Assembly: GCA_944474755.1 (NCBI GenBank)
Contig: OX104112.1
Coordinates: 81,047,756 to 81,111,755 of the forward strand
Origin: Limnoperna fortunei
Taxonomy: Eukaryota > Mollusca > Bivalvia > Mytilida > Modiolidae
Length of the DNA stretch: 64,000 bases
Direction of reading: 5' to 3'
In this document: piece by piece, positions 35,820 through 47,416 of the stretch
How the letters are laid out: every line of letters starts with the position of its first letter
How positions within the stretch are numbered: position 1 is the stretch's first letter
Notes under the pieces: generated by a model
Told to the model about the DNA's origin: nothing
Database searches by the model: none
The model's input: the letters and a program-made list of their open reading frames with translations, nothing else
Program-made: the position numbers and the translations under genes

Positions 35820-36350
35820 AATCAATTTTGTAACTCCTAAGCGTTGATATCCTTTTTACTGTATCTAAAGGGACAATATTTCTCAACTGATAAGGTATGC
35901 AAGAGTTGATTTTTGAAAACGTCACTAATTTCTTCGGGATAAACTTATAAACCCGGGTGACAAGAAAAACCGACTCGCCTGAGCCTTTAATAAGTTTTAC
36001 TAAATGTTGAAAATATCTAGTGAAAATATGATTGCATAGACCCAATTTTTAAAATCAGTACACAGTGATTGTTTTTAGATGATCAATTCATACACCGATT
36101 TATTACTAGTAGTATATGATACCCATCCATTTTCATCAACAAACCTACTCACATACTACAGTAATGGAAGCGGGTGTGGTTAGCATGCCATAAACCTGTT
36201 TAATTATTTTGAAATGACTGTACCAAGTTAGGACCATTGCTATATTTTTGCTTCTTGGTTCTAAAGTTTGCCAGTTTCTCGGACTTTGATTTGTGTATTG
36301 TCTTTTTTGACAGTTTCCTTGTTGTTCGGTATTTAGTTATGACCTTAATT
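35820..36350 (+). pseudogene. Reverse transcriptase end plus 3' tail, copy 5
   Basis: ISQLIRYARV is encoded near 35878-35910, followed by the same downstream words as at 5.2 kb (TTTCTTCGGGATAAACTTATAA against TTTCTTCAGGATATATTTAA). The full tail follows to 36350 (GTTTGCCAGTTTCTC, TCCTTGTTGTTCGGTATT). This copy links the reverse-transcriptase relic and the tail as one element. Confidence 0.6.
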
Positions 36351-36364
36351 TTATTAGGAATATT

Positions 36365-36949
36365 AAAATGAACAGATGTAGATTGTTTTATAATGATAAC
36401 AAGCTATCAATCCTCAGTCAAACGTTAAAATGTTTGAAAACATTTATACACGAAATATGTTTTTACCATTAATCTTTTCATTTGTAGATGTTTAATCGTG
36501 TGCAATCTTATATTTCCAGTATTAGTTATGTTAAATGCTTCTTTCGTAGCCAGAATAAAAAGAGATAATATCTGACTAAGCAATATTAGCGTATCACAAG
36601 TTATATACATTCATATTGATGTAAACGATCGCCAAACATTATTTAAAGTTTAAGATTAATATGGTCTGTCTCATTTAACTGACATAAAAATTGAGAAGAT
36701 TCATGATTAAAGATATGTGCTAAAAATACTTCTCATGATCATTTATCATAAAAAGTAATATGCCAAAACAAGATTGTAATTTAATAAAAGTGTATTTTAC
36801 TTAACATCCGGTTTAAATTGAAACAATTGTAATTTGTTTGAACAAAAACACAATATAATAGAGGGGAAATTAGATTTCTGTATATTGAGATAATTTTGTT
36901 ATATGATAGATAATGTTTCATCCTGAAATTTCTATAAATACTTTAATAC
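36365..36949 (+). repeat. Segmentally duplicated upstream flank, gene 3
   Basis: This is homologous to 31856-32573 (see there). The left limit of the homology lies directly after the tail repeat ending near 36350, so the duplication boundary may coincide with the mobile element. Confidence 0.5.
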
Positions 36950-37050
36950 ACATGTCATGTCCTGTCCCCGATCGTGTCAGAGCATTATTATTTTCATGTT
37001 ATAGTCTAACAATATGTCATGAACTGTCATTTTTGTCAAGGGGTATAAAT
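36950..37050 (+). promoter_or_regulatory. Conserved promoter block, Met/Cys-rich gene 3
   Basis: CACATGTCATGTCC, CGATCGTGTCAGAGCATTAT, AATATGTCATGAACTGTC and GGGGTATAAATT (TATAAA at 37044) match the blocks of genes 1 and 2. The TATA-to-ATG distance (68 bases) equals that of gene 2. Confidence 0.75.
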
Positions 37051-37111
37051 TGTCCAGTAAGACTGAAGTGGTCACATTTAGTCCACTGTCAGATCTAAAC
37101 AGCAAATTACC

Positions 37112-38699
37112 ATGGTTAGAGCAGATACCCTTGTTGTTCTCCTGTTGGCAATCGGTTATTCATGTAAGTACTTGGCTCAATACAATTAGCATTTTCCTAA
37201 CTGTGGTCACAGAAACCCTGACTTACAAAGATGACAAAATTCGTAGATATAATACGTACCGATATTTAAATAATACAATATAGATAGGCATACAGTATTA
37301 TTTTTAACTTAAATGCACTTTAAATAGACAAATTGCGTTAAAATACATTCATTTAAAATAAAACATGAGAAAATTTGATGAAAGGTCTGAATAACAAAGA
37401 ACTTACAGAAATTAGTTTCTGCATGGAACTTTAGAATAACACGCTTTCACAAGAAAAAAACATGAACAAAATAATGATCGATATTTTAATTGTTGTTTAA
37501 CAAATACTGATGAATTATATAATATTGGTCGATCTTGCTTGGATAATAAGTAAGAAATGTGTTACATACTGTTGTTTTGTTAACTAAAAAATTCTGATTA
37601 GATTAAGAATATGAATGTCAATGCATAATTATGTAGATTTTGATTTGTTGCGTTTTATTCTTATTAGACAGTGTTTAATACTTGTTATATGTTTGAACAA
37701 TAATAAACATATCCGACCAACCTTTCTATTTACCTTTTTTACGTATTTGTTTCAAATGATAGCAGAGCTTGAACGAACACTTATTTCAAGGCAAAGATTT
37801 CCATTTCGATCAGATGGACTTTTAAATCTTGATAAAGCTATCCTAAAAACATTTTAAGAAAAACAGTCAAGTTAGGAAACCAAAAACATTGACACTATAT
37901 GTGCATAATTTAAAAGAACCAAAAAACCTTTGTAGCTTAATCGTTATCCACTTTTAAATATCAAAGAAAAATTTATAAGTTTTCTATATTTTTCATAATA
38001 ATGATTACCTGAAATGATGTACAACCAGCCAAACATGATATACTGCTGTAATGTTCACTTTAAAGAAGACATGAAACAGATTCGAACGTTTTGAAATAGA
38101 AACTCTATAATCAGATAAAACATCGTAGCCAGTTGCTTGCAAAACCATACAATCTATGTTTAAAGAGCTAAATTATACATTTCATACATATTGTCACACC
38201 GGTTTGCATCTGACCAATGTCAACAGATAATACCTATAAAATATCTGAGTTCAATTCAGTATTAGACAGACGAATTGTTTTTAAATGCCAAAACAAGTCA
38301 TGTGAATAGTCCGCTGAGTGATGAATGTTTTCTTAATCTGCAGATGGCATGATCGCTGGTATGAACCCAGCAATGGGTAATATGATGATGGCTGGAGCTC
38401 TGACTGGTGGTGAACAAACTGATATGATGCAAATGATGTCAGTTATGAACATGATGAACCAAAACGCAGGTGGTGCCCAAGGTGCTGCTCCAACTACAGC
38501 AGACCCACTGGTTAACGGGATGATGAAGATTGGACTCTGCAGCAGTGCAGAAACACATGAAACTCCATTCTGTACCCAAGAGCTCTGTTCAATGAAAGGA
38601 CTTAAATATGGCAACCCAAACATGTACGACTGTGTGCCGGGTTTTGGTTGTTGTTACAAAGACCACCAGTCAATGATGGTCAACAACATGCTCAATTAA
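37112..38699 (+). CDS. Secreted Met-rich six-cysteine protein 3
   Basis: Exon 1 (37112-37163) encodes MVRADTLVVLLLAIGYS, exon 2 starts at 38344, and the phase 1 intron is 1180 bp. The protein has 135 residues. The mature chain starts YGMIAGMNPAMGNMMMAG; the split codon gives Tyr in place of the Asn of paralogues 1 and 2. The cysteine spacing is identical to paralogue 2 (x10, x4, x14, x5, CC). Substitutions such as CSSAETHETPF against CRSTETNESPF show divergence without loss of cysteines or frame, which argues for a working gene. The signal peptide carries an Asp (MVRAD) but remains hydrophobic. Function is unknown, as for its paralogues. Confidence 0.8.
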
Positions 38700-39185
38700 A
38701 TATTGTTGGTGAGTAGATATGTGTTCGAATATGTTTCTGTCATTACATATTTTAATATCAGAATAAAAATAACCTGCTAACCTCTAGATTATATAGGAAC
38801 CCACATTATAGAAAAAATAGAAAACAAATTAAAACAAAGGAAACAAGAACTTAAAAACCAGAAGTAAAGCCAGGTGTTTCGGAAGTTGAACTGGTTTCGT
38901 AATAAAGTAAGTGTTCTGTTGCTTGTCTCAATTTGCCTGCTATATTTATTATTTACAGTAAAACGAACGCCTTCGATAGAAACAGCAATGCTTAGTTTGG
39001 TTCCAGACTAATTAAATATTGACAATAAATATATATCTATTTATATTCTTTCAGCATCAACTATCAAAGGTCCCTTTTCATCGTTCATTCAATTAGTCGA
39101 CCGACATCATCCGGGATAATGTGTTTGGCCAGTATTTATTTTGTACTAAATGTTTATTAATAAATTATATATTTTTGTAAGACCA
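38700..39185 (+). other. 3' UTR of gene 3, with intron
   Basis: The donor GTGAGT at 38709 lies nine bases after the stop. The acceptor TTCTTTCAG ends at 39054, and AATAAA lies at 39159-39164. GGTCCCTTTTCATCGTTCAT and GGCCAGTATTTATTTTGTA are shared with the paralogues. Confidence 0.7.
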
Positions 39186-39700
39186 TTGTGTACAATTGGG
39201 CCTAATATCGCTTTATAATATCTGATGAATCATCAAGTATCCTGTTATACACATCACTCCAAAATGGGGAAGAATGATTAAAATAAAGTTGACCAAAAGG
39301 GTCTAAAGCAAGCTACTAAACAGTACACTTATTTATTATCGGATCGACAAACATGACGATACAGCATACACAAAAAATAATATACAAGTCGAGAAGATTA
39401 TAAAACGCTACAAATGATGGCGTTTTTGTCAAAAGAATAAACACAGACTGACCAACTAATGGCATGAGTCATTGAGTGTCAATATAAATAAATAACGTAA
39501 ACAAGTCATAAACTATAGTGAGAAAATAGTAAGGAAACCGACCGAACAGAGAGTCAAAAGTTAGGGGCCAATTACCAATACCGTTATAGACAAACATATA
39601 CACCACAAAACAAAACCAAAAACACAAAACTAGCGATATGATATATGTACAAAAAACAACAAGTGAGCAAATCCGAACCCAATAAAAGCATGCGTGCTCT
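39186..39700. other. Intergenic, nothing clearly recognised
   Basis: The right part (from about 39440) is less AT-rich and may be untranslated sequence of the reverse-transcriptase relic that follows on the minus strand. No gene is supported. Confidence 0.4.
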
Positions 39701-40345
39701 CAGGTGCTCTGGGTGATTAAGCAGTGCCTGCCTCCAATTAGACACTCGTCGAGTTACTCATCATCATGTCCATGAAAAAGTCAAATCCAGGAAAAGGAAA
39801 GACTACCTATGACTCACCGAAAATGTCCGATCGTATTTCAGAGAATGATTTCTCATGACGATAACGACCATAGAACTTCTGAAGGGATAACATCAACCTA
39901 GATACAACAAACCCTTGTGTGACTGGTTTAGTAGTCAACAGCCTTAAGCGGCCTGAAAAATCTGAATATCGATCGCATGATCTAGAATAGCGTATAAGTT
40001 GTGATATGTACACAACATAAGCTGGAGCTGCTGGAATTTTGATATCGATGAACGGAAAGTTGACAATTGGAAAGTTGAAGTCATCATGTTTGTCTTAGAG
40101 TCTAGTCTGTAGTTTTTCCCATGAGTCTATTTCTAGAAGTGGGTTCAAATAAGACGCTGACCTAAGTGTTTTAGTGGCGTCTTTAATTTCAAGCTCTCTA
40201 GTGTACACTGAATGCAAACCAAATTTAGCATTGTTGAGAGAAAAAACATCATCGAGGAATGTGTAATTAAAGGTCAAAGCCAGTCTTTTTCTTTCTTCGT
40301 CAGCTGGTCTTTTATGAACTCAGCCTCATAAGAGAAAAAAAACAG
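39700..40345 (-). pseudogene. Decayed YIDDV-type reverse transcriptase relic
   Basis: Reading the minus strand from 40345: SYEAEFIKDQL, then after a frameshift FNYTFLDDVFSLNNAKFG (the catalytic box is FLDD rather than YIDD), ELEIKDATKTLRSASYLN and LLEID, then VYISQLIRYSRSC-like MYISQLIRYSRSC, GRLRLLTTKPVTQGFV and KFYGRYRH. This is the best preserved relic of the family in the window. Near 39700-39780 follows the untranslated tail (complement CAGGCACTGCTTAATCACCC) also seen inside the 12 kb relic. Confidence 0.7.
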
Positions 40346-40659
40346 GTCAACGAGGAGAGGAACACAGTTTTATTATTTGTTTTGGGTAATTGATGACGAG
40401 GTAAAATAATATAAAGTCCACAAATCGGCATTAAGTATATATAAAAACTGTATATTGTACATGTATCATATCGCTAGTAATTTCACTGCTTCCTGCACTC
40501 TTCAGGCGACAATAATTATTATTATTTTCACCCGAAGAGCTGCAGAAAGAAAGAAGCAGTGAAAGTACAAACTATTTTATATACAAAAATGTTGAGTTAG
40601 ATTATTGTCAGATTAAAATGTATTGGTTACGTCCCACGCTAATACACATATTCTGTACT

Positions 40660-40800
40660 TACGATTTACCTCGGTAAGTGAAGCTTTTTTAAGTGGTCTA
40701 GAGCGTTGGATACAATTCTTGCGAATGGGTGCCAGTGTAACAACGGTGCGAGTTCGAATCCCGCCGCCGAGGGTAAGCAAAAAAAAATTGGACAGTTTTA
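40660..40800 (+). repeat. tRNA-like SINE, second family
   Basis: AGTGGTCTAGAGCGTTGGA (A box) and GTGCGAGTTCGAATCCCGCC (a good B box) are about 55 bases apart, followed by a poly-A run (CAAAAAAAAA). The spacing and missing acceptor stem pairing argue against a functional tRNA. It is related to the head fragment at 23.33 kb. Confidence 0.5.
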
Positions 40801-42254
40801 AAATACAACTCCAACAGTGTTGGGCTTAGTTCTATAACATAAAACCTCACATTTCACGTTTATATTATCATTTTCAACTGACTTTTACATTTTTTTATTA
40901 TTATAATTGAAATATGAGATTTTATCTGTCAGTTGATTTTTCTCGGAGCAAATTTTGTTCAGAAATTCTGCATATTTTAACATGTGAAATATCATGAAAC
41001 TTACATAAACTCGAAGACTATACCTGTTTTCAATGAATTAAACTATGTTCAGTTAAGTAATCCATGTTAGAAATATCGAGACGAAATTTTTCAGCGAGCT
41101 GACATTTTAAATTTAACGGTTAATCAACATTACGGAATCAAGTTATATTTAACGGCGGAACGAATACAATTTGTCGCAATTGTAACACATGGAAAATTCG
41201 TTTGGTCAAAAACGGAGTCATAAGAGATTTAATTTGGGTCAGCCGTTGAATTTAATGGGAGTTAAGGGACACCTCAAATAAAGCTTTAAACAGGACTTGA
41301 AAAATCCATGATATACTAAGGCAAGACAATTTTTAGAAAATTTAGATATTTTTCTTTACGTTTAGCGTAGTTTGCATGGTTGTACAAACTTTTTTCATAT
41401 CAAACTTAACTTAAACATTCCGCACGATTTTCTTTTTCGATTTGCGCACGGGAAAATGCGTTTAAAGATGAAACCTTGAATTTCACTAAAAACATAAAAT
41501 ATCAATATCCGATAAAAAATGTTGAAAATAAACATGAAATGAGAGGTTTTATTAATGGAACTATGTTGGGCTTAATATGTCGAAGTATTTATATACATCA
41601 TTTCTCTTCAAACCGTCTTGAACTTGGGACAAGCAGGAAAAACTTAAATATTGTAGAGGAAATTACAGCTGCAAAGCTGTTTGTCCAAATATCTTAATCA
41701 ATTCCTTCAGAACGCATTAGTTGCTCTGGCAGACATGTTTGATTACCTAAAAAAATTACACTTTGTTAACTGCCCCTAAATGAACATTCTTGAAAGTTAT
41801 AAAATTAATGCTTTAATAGAAAATACACGCAATTAGGTTGTTCTCGTAAAATTATTAATTACCTTTGTATTGACAGCTAGTGTAGGTGGACATAACCAGT
41901 GTATCATGTCTAAATATGTAGACAAAGTACATAAAAATACTGAATTACATGTTGTTAGCTAATTCTATATTATGTTCATCAATCATCCTTTGTACTTGTA
42001 GCTAAAGACAGTCTAATGCACCTGTAATTGTTTTAGAGGTCAATGTATAAACACTTGTTTTCCTGTCTTTATTCTGTATGGAACTAAATGTGTTTACACC
42101 TACATCACGTCAACTGTTTTTACAACAATCCATTTATTTAAGTGTACAGAGAAGCAAGAAGATAATAGAGCGCTTCTAAGATGTGTTCAAAGACAATGCT
42201 TGGCAATGAATTAACCGTGATAAACATAAATCCAATGGGTTTGATTGTTTAGGT
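40801..42254. other. Intergenic, nothing recognised
   Basis: A 73-codon frame at 41476-41697 (+) has no recognisable domain. No other feature is supported. Confidence 0.45.
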
Positions 42255-42554
42255 GTGGTTAAACACCACTTTCAGCAATTTTCAGCTATATTATGGAATG
42301 GCGTACAGTGCAAACCACCGACCTTCAACAAAAGAGAAAAGAAAACAATTAGATAATTGAGGTCCATAAACAGAAATTTTGAAGAATTTTGATCTACTTT
42401 GTTAGGTAGTAGATGAAAAGAAATTTTCATATTATATAGTCTTTATAACTTTTGGTTGCAGCCTTTTGCTATGATATGTAATACTAAGTCATTCACTGTT
42501 CTTAGAAATCTTCAAAAAGTCTCTTAGATGACACGGATGTAGATCGTATGTTTA

Positions 42555-42765
42555 AATGATGTTTAATGCCACTTTCAGCAATTGTTCAGCTATATCTTGC
42601 ATCCAGTTTTTATTAGGAAAGGAAGCTCGAGAACCCGGATAAAACCCATCACTTTCAGTAGGAAAACTGGAAACCCTTTTCAATTAAAATTGGAGTTGAG
42701 CTCACCCTGCTTGATCGATAGTAGACGAACTTCAATAACCACTCAGCCATGGAGCCCCCTTGGAA
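42555..42765 (-). mobile_element. tRNA-derived SINE, copy 3, degenerate
   Basis: The minus strand reads GGCTCCATGGCTGAGTGG then TTATTGAAGTTCGTCTACTA, CCAATTTTAATTGAAAAGG and CCAGTTTTCCTACTGAAAG, matching the SINE family. The B box region is deleted. A related tail (CACTTTCAGCAATTTTCAGC) also occurs alone near 42270. Confidence 0.65.
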
Positions 42766-42949
42766 CTAAAAAACTAATGCATATTTTGGAGTACTATAAA
42801 TGCAGAGATTATTGCAATAATGCATTCACAAAAATTTGAACCTGCATTTTATAGTTTCTCCACAGAAGATAGCAAAATACTTATAGATTGCACAACATAG
42901 CATTTTGAGAAATTCCTACATTAAATGTTACCTTATCTTAATGAATAAA

Positions 42950-45744
42950 CATTGAAAATATATATTTTTATTATCAAAAGTCTTTCATACAACAGAATCA
43001 CTATCAAGCACAACAAAAATCCATGTCAATCATGTGTGAACAGAACAGCACAAAATATTACCCTTTATATCTACAAAAGAAGAGAACAGTAATATCTGTG
43101 TGGGTATTATCTGTTCAAATCAAATTTTACCAATCAAACCTTATTTTATTACACGAAATGAAGCACAAATTGACATAGGATGAGGCATAATTGTGTCATT
43201 GGTGGATATTAAAACAACAGAAATATTAACTATTACAAATCTATCAGTTTGATGTAAATTAACACAAAGTTTAAGTAGAACTGTAATAATTTTGTATTGA
43301 AGATTTGCATATTTTTGTTCTTTTTTTACAATTGTTACAAAGAGTAAAATTTATAAGACTAAATTGGTTAAACTTTAAAAAACAGTTGCATACCCTTAAA
43401 AATAAAAGTTCCTTTAAAAACAAAAAAAAATTAAAAGTTGCTTAAATTAATAGTATAAAAATTTGAATGCATATATAAATTCAAAAATGTAAATGACACA
43501 AAATGATATGTACAGTCTGTCACTATCATACACACATATACTTTGTAAGTTTTAACTAGATTCACAACCTCATTGCTTGCACATAAAAGGCAGGGTAAAA
43601 ACAAGCAAAAGGTCACATGTACTTTTACAACAAGAGTATGCAAGTCTTGATTTACAAAAAAAAGTTTCATAAATATATACAAATAACATGTAACAGATTT
43701 TGTGCTTCTTGTCATAATGCAGCCAAATTATATTTTATATATACAAAAATAATAACATGCATGTGTGGCAGAAACTCTTATATAACCTATAATTAAAAAA
43801 ATAAATAATAAATTAACATGAAATGTTGGATAATAATAATATTCTATCTGGAAAAGCCATTTATTTCTCGTCGGCAGGAAAGAATAGATAAAAAAATGCC
43901 ATAAAACACACTCAACAAAACCATTAGAATTAAAGTTAATAAAATACACTTCTTATAGTTTTATTCTAATGATTTTGTTAAGCTTGCTAAATGGCACTTT
44001 TTATCTAGCTTTGCTTTTTTACTAATTTTCTCATCAAAACAAAATTAAATGTATCAATGCCATATAACATATTTTGATAATAAATGGAAAAGTATGAATT
44101 GACATGATAGCATAAAAAAAAATCTGTATCTGTTTTGAAAAGAATCTGAGGTATAACATACGGACGGAAAGTTTAAAAACTTTCAAACACAACTCGTAAC
44201 TATAAAATGTGTATAATTTGACAAGAACTGTAATTGCTGAGAAAATTTTGTTCATAAGCAAATCCAAAAAAACAGAATTTTCTGTAGGTAGGACAGTAAA
44301 TATGGTAAAAAAAATGATGATAAGTTTGAATAAAATGTTTTTTTTCACCAAAATTAACTTATTTTTATTTCATCTACGAGAACGATCAAGGCAATAAAAC
44401 AATTGAACAGATTGTGCTAACAAGATGATTGCAAAAACAGTGCTATATTTCTCAAACTTAAAAATAAATACATAGATTTAGAAGTATGGCAAACACCCTA
44501 ACATGAAAAAAAAAAAATTCTTAATAGACAAAAATATCATAATAAAATCTTTTAAGTAAACTGTTGCTATGGAGATCACAAGACACATATCTAATAAATA
44601 AACACCTGCAAAATTTTAACATTCAGCCATCTGTAAAACTTTTGTTTGCAGTTTCCTGACTAACTCCACAAATTAAGCTCTATCCCAAAATGGTCTTTTT
44701 TTAGATTTTTCCTTGTTCATCACTTTTTTATTTTAATTTTGAAATTTTGGAAGAAAAACAATGTCTACCCGTACCTACTGTCCTACAAATTCTCAAATTG
44801 TGGATCAGAAAGAGAAAACTACTAATTCTTTAAACAATGGCCTTAACAATCCATTCCTAAATTATGCAACAAAAACCTGAGATCATATGATTTGGATACA
44901 TTCTGACTAGGTCAAGGTTTGATAAAAATGATTTAAAGATGACTGACCAGCACAAACAAATACAGAGATGTCCTGTCAAGATCATTCTTAAACCAATAAA
45001 TTTTATAATAGCACTTAAAATTATATTTTCATTGAGATAGCATAGGGGTAAAATCAACTTAAAAATACCATCACTAAATATTAGACCAGAAAGTGTATTA
45101 ATATTGACACAATATCACTTGTAAAAATAAAATTCCTTGTAGTGATGAGTACTTTTCCAAATTAGAATTACTGGCTATCAGGAGGGGCAGATAGAGGGTC
45201 AGGGTTTCCCAACTTCCTTCCACTCTTTCTAGCTGCACCACCATAACTTTGGGGTTCCCATCACCCCTTTCCAACCTCCTATACAACTACACATACATTT
45301 GTAGATACATTACATGTACTTAGATATATACCTCGTGAAGGATAACACAACCCCAATTATTGAACAGCACTCCACATAAAACATCACAATTCAGTGAATC
45401 ATCTTAAAAACACTGGAAAGTCTATATTATCAACAAATGGTAAGTTACCAGGCAGATAGTCATGTTTATAAAAGCTTACTGATGGATGTGTTTTTATAAT
45501 AGCAATAGGCTTGGCCTCATTTATAATGACAAGCTGATTGCAGCTGACAAACAATTAGACATTTATCTAAACAGGTATGATAACAAATAAATACAGAACA
45601 TACGGTCATGGCATAATTATTACTGTCATTTAAAATCATTGTAGAGTATTGTAACTTCTTAAGTTATTTTTTAAAAAGAGTTTAGCACTGATGGGCAAGA
45701 GGACAACAAAGTCATGATCATATGTTCATGGACAGTAATTACGA
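42950..45744 (-). other. Probable 3' UTR region of the Turtle-like gene
   Basis: No coding exon, SINE or other repeat of this window interrupts this AT-rich stretch after the stop codon at 45745-45747. Several AATAAA signals occur on the minus strand; the one near 42966-42971 is a candidate distal end. The extent is inference. The open frames at 43431-43715, 43728-43949 and 44034-44351 (-) have no domain. Confidence 0.35.
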
Positions 45745-47416
45745 TTATAACATTTCACTGTCTATGTACTGAAAATGCTGTGATCGCTCCTGCTGCTGTC
45801 GTTGAAACTGATGATATTCCTGACGAAGTTTTTCAAACCTCTGCTCGGAATTCTCATATTTGCTCTGTTTGGATGGTTTAGGATAGAGATCATTATAAAA
45901 ATCGGATGTACTTAATCCACTTTCTATTGCACTAAGTAATTCATCACCCCCAGATAAGCCAGGATATGCTAATATTGTATCGAAATCATTTGTGTCAAAT
46001 TCATAATTGTCGTCAGCAGATGTGTCTCTATGGTGACTTAAACTGTGATCATGAAATGGAGAATCTTGACTGAAGTCATGTTCCAGTGGAGTTAATAATG
46101 AACTATATGATAGACTATTTCGTGGTACTGAGGTTGACCCTGTGTTTTTACTTCCTATTCCACTACTTAACGAGTCTGGTGTGGGATCATCATGGAATGA
46201 TCGTGAGTCTGTGTGTCTACCTCTTGAGCTGCCTTTTCCAACACTATTCAATGGATCAATGTCATAAGTATATGGTCTCCCATAGCGATCAAAGTCTCGT
46301 TGTCGAAGAGCATCGCTTTCTGAGCCAGCAGTACCTCTGAGACCAGTAGGGTATTTTTCATGCCTTTCAAGTTCCGGAGCAGAATTGCGACTTGATGACC
46401 TTGCTTTACGGTACCTAGGTCCACGCCGAAGTTTGTCTACAGTGCCCTGAAGGTGGTCCCGAGTATACTGTTGAGGTTTTTCATCCCTTGGGGAAGTATT
46501 TTTTTTATTAGGTGTGACTCTTGCTACTTGCTTTGGTGGAGAATAGCCTAAGGAATGACTTAAACGGTTGTTTGGCACATCTTTATCTCTGGAATAATAT
46601 GAAGGAAATGACTTCCATGGACGCTGTGGAATGTTTTCATATGTATGTTCTGGTGAGGGGTAAACTGAGCTTATATCATTGTAAGGTGCAGTGAAGCTTA
46701 TTGGATCATCTGTGAGATATGTTTGATGAGATGAGGGCTTCATGGAACTATGACGAGGAAATCCTGATTTAGCTACATGTGGAATGTGAGGAGAAAAAAC
46801 ATCATCATTGTCATCATACCATGATGGTTGGTCCCTGGAGTATGATCTGTTATAATCAGAGTTCCCATAGTATGAATCTGGGAATCTCTGGATAGGAGTT
46901 GGATCATACCCCACAGGAAGTGGCGGCCGTAATGGTAGAAACCCATTATCATCCGAATCTGAATTGTCAATATCATTTCCTTGTCTATAAGAATGTTCTT
47001 TTTTAGGCTCAAATTGATCATCAGGATCAGCAAATCCATATCTGGTATAAGGTGACCTTGATGAAGACCTTGGCCTAGTTAAGGAATGATTTCGGTATGA
47101 CTGGCTATCTGGGTAACTCCTATCTCTTTGACTTTCTGGATACCATCCACTTTCAAAAGAGTCTATATTGTTAAATTGTTTGTGATCATCCACTGGACGG
47201 TCAGGTCTAGAGAAACTCCGATCAGTATCATAAATATGAGATCTTGAAATAAAACGTTTTCCATCCCACAGATAACTTTCTGGTCTCAAATCCTCCTGTC
47301 TGTAAAGTTCCTGGTTAGCTTTTGGCACAATAAAAACACCACTTCCAACCTCAAATCCTCTTATAGTGTCTGTTCGGCTATTCGAGTGTGAACGGCTCCA
47401 TTTTGACGAATCTTCC
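45745..47416 (-). CDS. Turtle-like gene, last exon (cytoplasmic tail)
   Basis: The acceptor (CTATTTTACAG) precedes G-GAA-GAT at 47416, phase 2. The 557 codons encode a low-complexity, Ser/Arg/Tyr/Asp/Pro-rich cytoplasmic tail with no folded domain. An ordered N-terminal block (GFEVGSGVFIVPKANQELY) may be conserved. YENIP fits the pYxN pattern of Grb2-type SH2 ligands. A coil-prone end (QRFEKLRQEYHQFQRQQQ) leads to the C-terminus DSEML, whose final E-M-L could act as a class III-like PDZ ligand; IGSF9 members also end in PDZ ligands. Interaction roles are inference. TAA at 45745-45747 ends it. Confidence 0.8.

Noticed and set aside
40680..40780. Leu- or Ser-type tRNA gene
   Set aside because: The B box is good, but the acceptor stem cannot be paired and a poly-A run follows; more likely a SINE.
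46086..47039. Open frames of 84 and 88 codons overlapping the last exon of the Turtle-like gene in other registers
   Set aside because: They are shadows of the long cytoplasmic exon, which has a consistent phase with its neighbours.
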